Shown here: in pieces, positions 47,247 to 55,549 of the stretch | Layout of the letters: each line of letters begins with the position of its first letter | Position numbering within the stretch: position 1 is the stretch's first letter | From: an uncultured Microbacterium sp. | GTDB lineage: Bacteria > Actinomycetota > Actinomycetes > Actinomycetales > Microbacteriaceae | Reading direction: 5' to 3' | DNA length: 64,000 bases | Assembly: GCA_913774665.1 (NCBI GenBank) | Contig: CAJYHN010000014.1 | Span: 27,143-91,142, forward strand | Made by a program: the position numbers and the translations under genes | Notes under the pieces: generated by a model | Databases searched by the model: none | What the model was told of the DNA's origin: nothing | The model's input: only the letters and a program-made list of their open reading frames with translations

Positions 47247-49289
47247 GTGCGTCTGACCCTCGGGTCGCCCACCCGCCCCCTGCTCGCGCACCGGGAGACG
47301 GAGGCGCGCTGGGCGTACCGTCGCGACATCGACGGGCTGCGCGCCGTCGCCATCCTGCTGGTCGTGTCGTACCACGTGTGGTTCGGCCGGGTCTCGGGCG
47401 GCGTCGACGTCTTCTTGATGCTGTCCGCCTTCTTCCTCACCCGGGGATTCGTCCGGCGGATGGCGGGCCCTGCCCCGATACGTCCGTTCCGGCACCTGCT
47501 GGGCGTGTTCCGACGCCTGCTCCCGGCCGCTGCGGTGACCCTGGTCGGCATCCTGGCGGTGGTGTGGGCGATGTATCCCGAAACGACGCACCGCTCGATC
47601 GCCGAGCAGGCGTGGGCGTCGCTCGGCTACGTGCAGAACTGGCTCCTGGCCGCCGACGCGGTGGACTACTACGCGCGCACCGACATCCCGAGCCCCCTGC
47701 AGCACTTCTGGTCGATGTCGGTGCAGGGTCAGGCCTTCGTCCTGTGGGTGGTCATTCTCTGGGTGTGCCAGGTCGTGGTCCGCCGTCGCGGCTGGTCCCC
47801 CGATCGCGTGGTGGGGGCGGTGTTCGGCGCCGTCTTCGCCGTCTCGTTCGTGTACTCGATCGTCCGCACGGCGTCGGCGCAGCAGCTGGCGTACTTCGAC
47901 ACGGGGGCGCGGCTGTGGGAGTTCGCCGCGGGTTCGCTGCTGGTCGTCGCCCTGCCCCACGTGCGTCTCGGCGCGGTGGCCCGCACCCTCGTGGGATGGG
48001 CGGGGCTCGTCGGATTGCTCGTGCTCGGGGCCGTGCTCGACGTCCAGGGCGGATTCCCCGGGTTCCTCGCTCTGTGGCCCGTGGTCTGCGCCGCGGCCAT
48101 CGTGGTCTCGGGCTCGGGGGAGGCCGGCCGATTCTCCCTCGCGCGGGTGCTGTCGTCGCGCCCCCTGCGGGCCGTGGGGCGCGATGCCTACGCCCTGTAT
48201 CTCGTACACTGGCCGATCCTGGTGACCTTCCTCGTCGTGAACGAACGCACCGAGGTCGGCCTGGTGGGCGGCGCGGGGATCATCGTGCTGTCCCTGGTGC
48301 TCGCGCGGTTGGTGACCTGGGCCGTCGATCGTCCGGTGCGAGCGTGGCGCAGACACGATGCGTCGGCCCTCGTGCCGGTGGCGGTCCTCGCGGCAGCGGC
48401 CGCGATCGTCGCCGTCCCCGTCGGCACCTGGCAGACCTCGACGTGGCTGCAGGAGCGGGCGATCGAAGCGCGAGCGCTGCAGACCAACCCCGGGGCGGCT
48501 GTCCTGCGCGATCCGTCGTCGGCGGAGCCTCCGGCCGATGCCCCGCTGCTGCCGCTTCCCTCTCTCATCGACGACGAATGGGTGCACTTGGACCGCGAGT
48601 GCTCGGCGGAGTGGGCCAACGACATCGAGGAGCTGCGGGGGACGTGCTCCGAGACCACCCGCACCCCGCGCGCCCGCCACACGATCGCCGTGATCGGCGA
48701 CTCGCACGCCCAGCAGGTCACCGGTGCCCTGCTCCCGGTGGCCGAGGCCAACGGATGGGGGGTCGTCTTCCTCATCAAGGGCGGATGCTCGATGGGGCTC
48801 GACGAGCCCGGCATGGACGAGCGCTGCGAGGGGTGGCGCGAGGCCGCCATCGAGCTCGTGGAGCGGGTGCGGCCCGATGCGGCGCTGACGGTGGTGACCC
48901 GGTCGGACGCGGGCGAGGACGATGAGCGTGTGCGGCCGGGGATCGAGCGCTTCCTGGACCGGATGGACGGCGCGGGGGTGCAGGTGCTCGGTGTGCGGGA
49001 CAACCCTCGCTTCGCCTTCAACATGTACGACTGCGTCGTCGGATCGGACGAACCGCTCGACTGCGCTGTCCCGCGATCGGCGTCGCTCGCCGACCGGAAC
49101 CCCGCCGACGATCTCGACCGCGCCGGTCTTCACCTCCTGGACCTCACGCCGTGGATCTGCCCCGACGACCTCTGCGTCGGCGTGATCGGGAACGTCGCCG
49201 TGTACCGCGACGACAATCACCTGACCCGCCTCTACGGGCGCTCGCTCAGTCCGTCGCTGGCCGAGCAGCTTCCGGCCACGATCGGCTGA
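47247..49289 (+). CDS. Acyltransferase 3 fused to an SGNH domain (OafA-type)
   Basis: A 680-residue protein. Residues ~30-370 carry the polytopic acyltransferase-3 domain: RDIDGLRAVAILLVVSYHVWF, GGVDVFLMLSAFFLTRGF and the basic FRRLLPA. Residues ~470-680 form a periplasmic-type SGNH domain with block I IAVIGDSHAQQV and the DDNHLT box near the end carrying the catalytic Asp/His. These two-domain enzymes O-acetylate surface glycans. The start is a GTG 8 bases past the glf stop, without a clear Shine-Dalgarno. Confidence 0.87.
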   Translation: MRLTLGSPTRPLLAHRETEARWAYRRDIDGLRAVAILLVVSYHVWFGRVSGGVDVFLMLSAFFLTRGFVRRMAGPAPIRPFRHLLGVFRRLLPAAAVTLVGILAVVWAMYPETTHRSIAEQAWASLGYVQNWLLAADAVDYYARTDIPSPLQHFWSMSVQGQAFVLWVVILWVCQVVVRRRGWSPDRVVGAVFGAVFAVSFVYSIVRTASAQQLAYFDTGARLWEFAAGSLLVVALPHVRLGAVARTLVGWAGLVGLLVLGAVLDVQGGFPGFLALWPVVCAAAIVVSGSGEAGRFSLARVLSSRPLRAVGRDAYALYLVHWPILVTFLVVNERTEVGLVGGAGIIVLSLVLARLVTWAVDRPVRAWRRHDASALVPVAVLAAAAAIVAVPVGTWQTSTWLQERAIEARALQTNPGAAVLRDPSSAEPPADAPLLPLPSLIDDEWVHLDRECSAEWANDIEELRGTCSETTRTPRARHTIAVIGDSHAQQVTGALLPVAEANGWGVVFLIKGGCSMGLDEPGMDERCEGWREAAIELVERVRPDAALTVVTRSDAGEDDERVRPGIERFLDRMDGAGVQVLGVRDNPRFAFNMYDCVVGSDEPLDCAVPRSASLADRNPADDLDRAGLHLLDLTPWICPDDLCVGVIGNVAVYRDDNHLTRLYGRSLSPSLAEQLPATIG

Positions 49290-49361
49290 GCCGAGTGGTG
49301 CGGCGGAGCCCGTCCCCGATCACGGGTGTGCTCCCCGTCTCGGCGGACGGCCGCGCGGCCC

Positions 49362-49379
49362 CGCGGGAGGCGTCCCGCG
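49362..49379. terminator. Perfect 7-bp hairpin between convergent genes
   Basis: CGCGGGA, loop GGCG, TCCCGCG. Just upstream is a 12-base palindrome GGCCGCGCGGCC (49349-49360). The gap separates the acyltransferase (ends 49289) from the minus-strand GT2 (ends 49398). There is no T tract. Confidence 0.4.
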
Positions 49380-49397
49380 TCGAGCCGCGCGAGCCGT

Positions 49398-50369
49398 TCA
49401 GCTGACCGGCTGCGACTGCTCCAGCGGTGGCATCGGCTTCCACGACGCGTCGCGCAGGATGCGTCGGCCGTCGCGGAGTCCGCGGAAGAGGTGGCTCGTA
49501 CCGGTGATCTTGCGCTCGACCACGACGAGGCGGATGAGTTCTTTGACGAACGTGAGCACGGTCCCGAGGGTGAAGGGCAGCGCGCGGTAGACCCCGAGCG
49601 CGCGGTAGTACTTCTGCAGGTACGCGCGGTTGCGCATGATGTAGTACCGGTACGCGTCGCTCGAGGCGTTCATGTGCCGGATGCCCATGTCCCACTGCTT
49701 GATCTCGCGCGTTCGACGCAGCACGAACTCGTTCACGATGACCGACCGCGTCTGACGTGAGGCCAACCACCCGTAGAGCTGGTCGTCCCAGTAGATGAAG
49801 AAGCGCGGATCGGGGAGGCCGATCTTGGCCACGATGTCGCGGTGGATGAACATGCCCTCGAAGCAGCCCGAGTTCATCGGCTTGAAGCCGGAGTCGTCGA
49901 AATCCGCCGGAGCAAAGGGGATCGGGATCGCCATCGACTCGGCCACCCGGTACTGCCAGTAGAACTCGCTGCCGTCGTAGTCGTACCGACGGCCCTGGAT
50001 GCTGCGGAAGCGCGGCGTCCACTGGCCCATGCGGGCGAGGCCGTCGGTGACCACCTCGACGTCGTCGTCCATGAGCCAGATCCACTCGGACCCGAGTTCG
50101 TAGGCGACGCGCATGCCCTCGCTGAAGCCCCCGGAGCCGCCGGTGTTCGTCTCGAGGCGACGGTAGACCAGCTCGGTGGGCAGGCGGTCGCGGAACGACT
50201 CGACCACGGCGGTCGTGTCGTCGGTCGAGGCGTTGTCGATCACGACGAGGCGACCGGGCGCCGGGTCCATGCGCTCGATGCTCTCGAGCAACCGCGTGAG
50301 CAGGTGCGTGCGGTTGTAGGTGACCACGACGATCGTCGCGGTCTTCGGGTCGAACGGGGCCGTGGTCAC
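49398..50369 (-). CDS. Glycosyltransferase family 2, GlfT1-like galactofuranosyltransferase
   Basis: A 323-residue GT-A enzyme: VVVTYNRTHLLTRLL, VIDNASTDDTT, NTGGSGGFSEGM (the glycine-rich loop shared with galactofuranosyltransferases), WIWLMDDDVEV and the FIYWDDQLYGW segment, where WDD holds the probable catalytic base. Mycobacterial GlfT1 has about this length and adds the first Galf residues. The GTG start overlaps the GlfT2-like gene stop (GTGA), so the pair is translated together. Confidence 0.78.
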   Translation of the reverse strand: MTTAPFDPKTATIVVVTYNRTHLLTRLLESIERMDPAPGRLVVIDNASTDDTTAVVESFRDRLPTELVYRRLETNTGGSGGFSEGMRVAYELGSEWIWLMDDDVEVVTDGLARMGQWTPRFRSIQGRRYDYDGSEFYWQYRVAESMAIPIPFAPADFDDSGFKPMNSGCFEGMFIHRDIVAKIGLPDPRFFIYWDDQLYGWLASRQTRSVIVNEFVLRRTREIKQWDMGIRHMNASSDAYRYYIMRNRAYLQKYYRALGVYRALPFTLGTVLTFVKELIRLVVVERKITGTSHLFRGLRDGRRILRDASWKPMPPLEQSQPVS

Positions 50370-52279
50370 GGACGCTCCTCGAAGGTCGCGCGCCAGTTGG
50401 CCTCGGAGACGAGCTCGGGCAGGGCGCTGCGGTACTGACGGGACAGGCGGGGCCACTCGCGCTGGAGGCGGCGGTGCAGCTTCCAGCTGTCGACGAGCAT
50501 GCGGCGGAACATCGCGCGGTCGCGCGTGTAGATGTTCTTGCCGGAGCCGTCGGCCGCGCTCACGAGGGCGCTGTCGTACAGCGGGACACGCCACCAGTGC
50601 GCGTCACCCTTGCCGAACTCGACCTCGGGCTGCTCGACGTTCTCGGGCCGGGGGGTGTGGAACCAGTGCGAGACCAGCGTGCGCAGGGTGAAGATGCGCA
50701 ACGACAGGCCCGTCGGGCTGTCGAACTCGTGCTTTTTCAGGCGCTTGAAGACCTGGCGGCCCCGGCGCGAGCGCAGGGGGACGCCGGAATCCTTGTGAAC
50801 GACGGTCTCGGCGTGCTTCTTCGCCACCAGGCGGGCCTCGGGCATGGCCGTCGCGAGGTTCTCACGCATGTGCGCGGGACCCGACAGCACATCCCGCAGC
50901 GCGCGGTGACGCAGCTCGACGGGGTAGTACTGCATCATCATGAGGTGCTTGAGGTCGACGCGTCGGCTGTGCCGGATGAGCGTTCCCCCCAGCGGTGAGC
51001 GCGAGTGCAGCAGGGCCGCGACGATGCGGTTGCGGGCGTGGAAGTAGGCCTGCCAGTCGATCGAGTCGTCCTTGCCGATCCACGACACGTGCCACAGGGC
51101 CACACCCGGCATCGAGACGGTCGGGTAGCCGGCATCCCGTGCCCGGACGCAGAACTCCGCGTCGTCCCACTTGATGAAGGCGGGAAGGGAGAGGCCTATC
51201 TCGCGCAGGATGCTGGTGGGGATGAGGCACATCCACCAGCCGTTGTAGTCGGCGTCGAGGCGCATGTGCAGCAGCGGCGACTGCCGGAGGTTCGCGACGC
51301 TGAAGTCATGGGGGAGGCGCTCCTGGAAGAGCGCGCGCCACATGAAGGGGGCGTCGTCGACGACCTCGGCCCAGGCGTGCAGCTTGGGGCGGTCGAGCAG
51401 GTCGAACATGTGCGCGCCGACGATGGTGGGGACCGAGGCGTAGCGACCGAAGACCACGGAGCGGCGGATCGATTCGGGCTCGATGCGCACGTCGTCGTCG
51501 AGCAGCTGCACGAAGTCGCTGCCCTCGCGAGCCAGCGTCTCGACCATGGCGCGGGCGAAGCCGCCGGAGCCGCCCAGGTTGGGCTGGCGGAGGACCTGCA
51601 GCGTCTCGCCGAGGCGTTCGGCGACGGCGGGGTACGCGTCCTGGGCCTCGACGAGGTCGGTGCCCTGATCGATGATGAACACCCGGTCGACGACGTCGAG
51701 CACGTCGGGGGCGTCGGCCAGGGCCTGCAGCGTCTCGACGCAGTAGTCGGGCTTGTTGTAGGTCGTGACACCGATGCTCGCCTTGCCGCCGCGCACCGGC
51801 TCCTGCTCGGTGGTCCATTCGGCACCCTCGAACATCGCGTCCGCGCGGTCGGCGGCGACGTCGAACCAGATCCAGCCGCCGTCGCTGTACTGATCGAGGA
51901 CGAGGTCGAACGACGTGGCGACGGCGTCGCCGCGCACCTCCCGGGTCTCGATGCGCTGCTTGGTGCCGCCGCCGTTCGAGCGGTAGACGAGCACCGTGGC
52001 ATCCCCCGAGGTGTGTACGGTGAGGCGCACCTGGCGCACGGCCGTCCAGTGCTGCCAGTAGGAGGCGGGGAAGGCGTTGAAGTACGTGCCGAACGACACG
52101 CGTCGACCCGCGACGATGCGGGCGCAGTGGCGATCGAGGATGTTGCTGAGCTGGGCGACATTGGTGACCCGCACCGGCTCCTCGTCGATGGTCGACCAGG
52201 TCTCGGGGTCGACGTACAACGGGAGGAGGTCAGGGTCGCGGTCGAGCGGCAGCACGGCGTTCTGCAGGGTGTACGTCAC
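50366..52279 (-). CDS. GlfT2-like polymerising galactofuranosyltransferase
   Basis: A 637-residue protein, the length known for mycobacterial GlfT2. An N-terminal beta-rich domain (~1-160) is followed by a GT-A domain with SIGVTTYNKPDYC, NLGGSGGFARAM, the metal site LLDDDVRI (Asp261-263), FIKWDDAEF with Asp372-373 as expected catalytic base, and His397 in LWHVSW. A C-terminal helical region (~430-637) completes the fold. GlfT2 extends galactan with alternating Galf linkages. With glf and the GlfT1-like gene this supports a galactofuranan in the wall. The GTG start has little Shine-Dalgarno. Confidence 0.87.
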   Translation of the reverse strand: MTYTLQNAVLPLDRDPDLLPLYVDPETWSTIDEEPVRVTNVAQLSNILDRHCARIVAGRRVSFGTYFNAFPASYWQHWTAVRQVRLTVHTSGDATVLVYRSNGGGTKQRIETREVRGDAVATSFDLVLDQYSDGGWIWFDVAADRADAMFEGAEWTTEQEPVRGGKASIGVTTYNKPDYCVETLQALADAPDVLDVVDRVFIIDQGTDLVEAQDAYPAVAERLGETLQVLRQPNLGGSGGFARAMVETLAREGSDFVQLLDDDVRIEPESIRRSVVFGRYASVPTIVGAHMFDLLDRPKLHAWAEVVDDAPFMWRALFQERLPHDFSVANLRQSPLLHMRLDADYNGWWMCLIPTSILREIGLSLPAFIKWDDAEFCVRARDAGYPTVSMPGVALWHVSWIGKDDSIDWQAYFHARNRIVAALLHSRSPLGGTLIRHSRRVDLKHLMMMQYYPVELRHRALRDVLSGPAHMRENLATAMPEARLVAKKHAETVVHKDSGVPLRSRRGRQVFKRLKKHEFDSPTGLSLRIFTLRTLVSHWFHTPRPENVEQPEVEFGKGDAHWWRVPLYDSALVSAADGSGKNIYTRDRAMFRRMLVDSWKLHRRLQREWPRLSRQYRSALPELVSEANWRATFEERP

Positions 52280-52376
52280 GAAGAGATCTTTCGGTCGAGG
52301 AGCCGCGGCCGCGGACGGCCAGCGGGAAGTCTACCGGGCGCTCTCGGCGTCACCCTGAGCGTCGGACGCGTGACGG

Positions 52377-53777
52377 TCAGGGCGCGGGGCGCCGCAGTTC
52401 GCCGCGTTCGATCGAGATGCTCTGCTCGCTCGGGCCCACCCCCACGAGCGGCGTCTGCTTGATCTTCGCGCCGAACAGGATGACGAACATCCACCCCCAC
52501 AGCAGCAGGGGGCCCGAGTCGGTCAGTCCCTGCACGACGAGGAGCGCGCCCACGAGGGTCGGCAGGAGCGTGAGGGGAGAGTGCGGGCGGTCGGCGCGCA
52601 GGTCCCACCGGGGGCGATCGACGGCGAAGAACCACGACCTCCACAGGTAGGCGAGGTACACGAGCGCCAGCAACGCCACGCCCACCCCGCCGAGCTGCAG
52701 GTACGCGTCGAGCCACACGCCGTGCGCCTGGGCGACGATCTGCCCCTGGTCGACGATCCAGCCGTCGAAGAGCGGTTCCGTGGTGATCCACGGCGTCGAG
52801 AACCCCCAGCCGATGACCGGATGCTGATCGGCCCGGACGAGCACGTCGGCCCAGATGCCCTCGCGACCGGTGAGGTCGGCGCCGCGACCCAGCACCCCGA
52901 AGATCGTGTCGCGCCCGAACCACAGTGCCGCTGCGGCCCCGAGGCCGATCGCGGCGTAGAGCAGGTACCACCGCGAGCGCTCGCCGGGTCGCCCCGCGGT
53001 CCGCATGACGAGCACGGTGCCCAGCACGAGCGCGACGAAGCCCGCGGCGATGACGCCCGTGATCGACTCGGCGCGGACGAAGAGGAATCCGGCCACCGCG
53101 ATCCACGCGATCAGCAGGGCCCGCCGAGGCGCCCCGACCGCCAGCCGTACGCCGAAGACGATGATGGCGACGAGCATCACGGCCGCCAACAGGTCGGCGT
53201 CGCCGTAGATCCCCTGAATCCGGCCGCCCGTGAAGAGGGCGCCGTCGGACCAGGGGGCGATCGGATCCGTACCCGCGGTCGGCACGGCGAATCCCGGGAG
53301 GAGCGGCCCCCGCACGAGGAGAGCGACGGCGATCTCGAAGAGGAGCGAGAGGCCGACCACCCACTTCGCCGCGGATGCGATCGCTCGCACGACGTCCCTC
53401 CAGGTGAGGACGGCGCCGACGAACAGTCCCTGGAACGTCGTGACCCACAGCAGGAGGAGGGTGACGACGGATGCCGCGGGCCACGCGCTCCACGCGAGCG
53501 ACGCGGTCGCCCAGACGAGGTAGCCGGCGGCGATCCACGGCAGTCGCCGGACCGCGAGGGGCGGGCGGACCACGAGCCAGACGATCGCCGACACGACGGC
53601 GCTGGCCGCCACGATCACGGCGGTCACGGCAGGTCCGACCGCGTGCACGAGGCCCACGCCGCCCAGGGCGAGCACGAGCAGGAGGACGCACCAGGCCCGG
53701 AGAAGCAGGTGCCCGGTCGTCTCGCGCGCCGGTGCCGTTGGCAGCGCCGACACCGGGTGACTCGTGTGCATCGCCAT
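52377..53777 (-). CDS. O-antigen ligase / polymerase-like membrane protein
   Basis: A 466-residue polytopic protein with about ten to twelve membrane segments. A large external loop (~290-355) contains ADLTGREGIWADVLVRADQHPVIGWGF and QAHGVWLDAYLQLG, the Wzy_C/WaaL signature. Such proteins polymerise or transfer lipid-linked glycans outside the membrane. TACCCT lies 9 bases before the ATG; an ATG two codons later (53771) is also possible. It is divergent from manA, with back-to-back promoters in 61 bases. Confidence 0.82.
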   Translation of the reverse strand: MAMHTSHPVSALPTAPARETTGHLLLRAWCVLLLVLALGGVGLVHAVGPAVTAVIVAASAVVSAIVWLVVRPPLAVRRLPWIAAGYLVWATASLAWSAWPAASVVTLLLLWVTTFQGLFVGAVLTWRDVVRAIASAAKWVVGLSLLFEIAVALLVRGPLLPGFAVPTAGTDPIAPWSDGALFTGGRIQGIYGDADLLAAVMLVAIIVFGVRLAVGAPRRALLIAWIAVAGFLFVRAESITGVIAAGFVALVLGTVLVMRTAGRPGERSRWYLLYAAIGLGAAAALWFGRDTIFGVLGRGADLTGREGIWADVLVRADQHPVIGWGFSTPWITTEPLFDGWIVDQGQIVAQAHGVWLDAYLQLGGVGVALLALVYLAYLWRSWFFAVDRPRWDLRADRPHSPLTLLPTLVGALLVVQGLTDSGPLLLWGWMFVILFGAKIKQTPLVGVGPSEQSISIERGELRRPAP

Positions 53778-53826
53778 GGTCTGTTCAGGGTAGCGGTCGG
53801 CATCCGTGGCCGTCGGGTGCGCGCAT

Positions 53827-53832
53827 TATGCT
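53827..53832 (+). promoter_or_regulatory. -10 hexamer TATGCT, leaderless promoter of manA
   Basis: TATGCT, 6 bases (GACGCC), then GTG at 53839. It excludes the longer in-frame start at 53806. Confidence 0.6.
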
Positions 53833-53838
53833 GACGCC

Positions 53839-54993
53839 GTGCTGATCGCCATCTCGAACACCCCCCGCGACTATGCCTGGGGGAGCCCCACCCTCATCGC
53901 CGACCTGGAGGGACGCGAGCCCACTGGGGCTCCCGAAGCCGAGGTGTGGTTCGGCGACCACCCGGGCTCGCCGGCCGAGGTGCATGACGGCTCCGCCCGC
54001 ACGCTGGACGCGTGGCTGCCGGCCGTCGCCGCCGAGCAGGGGGTTCCCGCGAAGCTGCCGTACCTGTTGAAGCTCCTCGCCGCAGGGGCTCCCCTCTCGA
54101 TCCAGGTGCACCCCTCGAAGGAGCAGGCGGTCGAGGGCTTCGCCCGCGAGGAGCGAGCCGGGGTTCCTCGCGATGCGGGTCAGCGCAATTACAAGGACGA
54201 CAACCACAAGCCCGAGGTGATCGTCGCGCTGAGCGACACCTTCACCGCGCTCGCGGGGCTTCGCGATCTGGAGCGCACGCGTGCTCTCGTCTCGGCCCTG
54301 GGCGACGCCCCGGCCGTCGAGGCCCTGCGGGCGCACCTGACCGGCGACGACCCGCTGCGCTCCGCGATCGGGTGGCTGCTCGGCGAGGCCGAGCGCGCCC
54401 AGATCGAAGAGATCGTGGATGCCGCGGCCTCGGCCGAGGCGCCGGAGTTCGACGCCGAGCTGGCCCTGACGCGGTCGTTGCACGCGGCGTACCCCGCCGA
54501 CCCGGGCATCGTGGTGGCCCTGTTGATGAACCTCGTGGAGCTGCGCCGCGGAGAGGCGATCTTCGTCCCCGCCGGCGTCCTGCACGCCTACGTCGCCGGT
54601 CTCGGCGTCGAGATCATGGCCGCGAGCGACAACGTGCTGCGCGGGGGCCTGACGCCCAAGCACATCGACGTCGACGAGCTGCTGGGGCTTGTGGACTTCC
54701 GCCCCGCGGAGCCGCCCTTCTTGACCGCGACTGCGGCGGGCGTGGGCGCCGAGGTGTTCGCCCCCGGGATCGCCGACTTCGCGCTCGGGCACCTCGTCGC
54801 GGGCGCTGCGGGCAGCCTCGAGCTCAACGGTGTGGCGATCGCCCTCGGCGTGACGGGCGAGACGGTGCTCACCGGCGCTTCGGGACAGAGCATCACCGTG
54901 CTCCCGGGCCAGGCCGCCCTCGTCACGCCCGACGAGTCGCCGCTGGCGACCGACGGCGGCGGCGAGGTCTTCGTCGCGATGCCGGGAGCGTGA
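53839..54993 (+). CDS. manA: Mannose-6-phosphate isomerase, class I
   Basis: A 384-residue zinc cupin enzyme interconverting fructose-6-P and mannose-6-P, the entry to GDP-mannose. It opens ISNTPRDYAWGSPTLI, has LLKLLAAGAPLSIQVHPSKEQA with the zinc ligands Gln and His, DNNHKPEVIVAL-like KDDNHKPEVIVAL with Glu, and LHAYVAGLGVEIMAASDNVLRGGLTPKH split around the active site. The GTG start is set by the -10 spacing. It links central metabolism to the mannosyl part of the wall polymers. Confidence 0.93.
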   Translation: MLIAISNTPRDYAWGSPTLIADLEGREPTGAPEAEVWFGDHPGSPAEVHDGSARTLDAWLPAVAAEQGVPAKLPYLLKLLAAGAPLSIQVHPSKEQAVEGFAREERAGVPRDAGQRNYKDDNHKPEVIVALSDTFTALAGLRDLERTRALVSALGDAPAVEALRAHLTGDDPLRSAIGWLLGEAERAQIEEIVDAAASAEAPEFDAELALTRSLHAAYPADPGIVVALLMNLVELRRGEAIFVPAGVLHAYVAGLGVEIMAASDNVLRGGLTPKHIDVDELLGLVDFRPAEPPFLTATAAGVGAEVFAPGIADFALGHLVAGAAGSLELNGVAIALGVTGETVLTGASGQSITVLPGQAALVTPDESPLATDGGGEVFVAMPGA

Positions 54994-55057
54994 CCCGCGA
55001 CACGCCGTGGCGGATCATAAAGGTTCACCTCGCCCTTGAGGGTTTACCATCCGCGAC

Positions 55058-55088
55058 TTGACTCAGCGGAATGACACGGGTGTAATTA
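55058..55088 (+). promoter_or_regulatory. Candidate whiB promoter
   Basis: TTGACT (55058-55063) and TAATTA (55083-55088), preceded by TG, are 19 bases apart, a little long. This is one of few places in the window with a recognisable -35. Confidence 0.4.
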
Positions 55089-55110
55089 TGACTGCGCGGA
55101 ACCGCGTCAT
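55088..55110 (+). other. Imperfect hairpin in the whiB 5' leader
   Basis: ATGAC-(TGC)-GCGG, loop AA, CCGC-GTCAT: nine pairs with a 3-base bulge, just upstream of the whiB ribosome binding site. It may affect translation or mark a regulator site; no family is recognised. Confidence 0.3.
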
Positions 55111-55137
55111 GGGGGCTTGAACGAGGCGGAGGACGAT

Positions 55138-55461
55138 ATGGCGACGTCGCAGTACCGGTCCGGTGTCCCGGAGAATTGGTTCGTCGATCCGGTCGATCTC
55201 GGTGTACCCGGCGTTCGCCGCGATATCGACTCCACCGAAGAGAACACGCTCGCCTGGCAGACCGATGCGCTCTGCTCGCAGACCGACCCCGAGGCGTTCT
55301 TCCCCGAGAAGGGCGGCTCGACGCGAGATGCCAAGCGCATCTGCACGTCGTGCGACGTGAAGTCGGAGTGCCTCGAGTACGCGCTGCAGAACGACGAGCG
55401 CTTCGGCATCTGGGGCGGCCTCAGCGAGCGCGAGCGTCGCAAGCTCAAGCGTCGCGCCTGA
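55138..55461 (+). CDS. whiB: WhiB-family iron-sulfur transcription factor
   Basis: A 107-residue regulator. The four cluster ligands are Cys46, Cys69, Cys72 and Cys78 (C-x22-C-x2-C-x5-C). The GIWGG turn (91-95) is followed by a basic tail SERERRKLKRR that contacts DNA or sigma factor. Wbl proteins carry a 4Fe-4S cluster and work with the principal sigma factor. Position between manA and the GT2/DUF5719/DUF3499 genes is the conserved setting of WhiB (WhmD/WhiB2), a cell-division regulator. GGCGGAGG precedes the ATG at 55138; 55117 is a weaker alternative. Confidence 0.9.
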   Translation: MATSQYRSGVPENWFVDPVDLGVPGVRRDIDSTEENTLAWQTDALCSQTDPEAFFPEKGGSTRDAKRICTSCDVKSECLEYALQNDERFGIWGGLSERERRKLKRRA

Positions 55462-55549
55462 GCCGCGTCATCCGTCCGCTCGATCGATCCTCGCGCCGAC
55501 GGCGCGGCGTCCGTGATCACGGGACAGCACGCCTAGGCTGATCCGCGTC

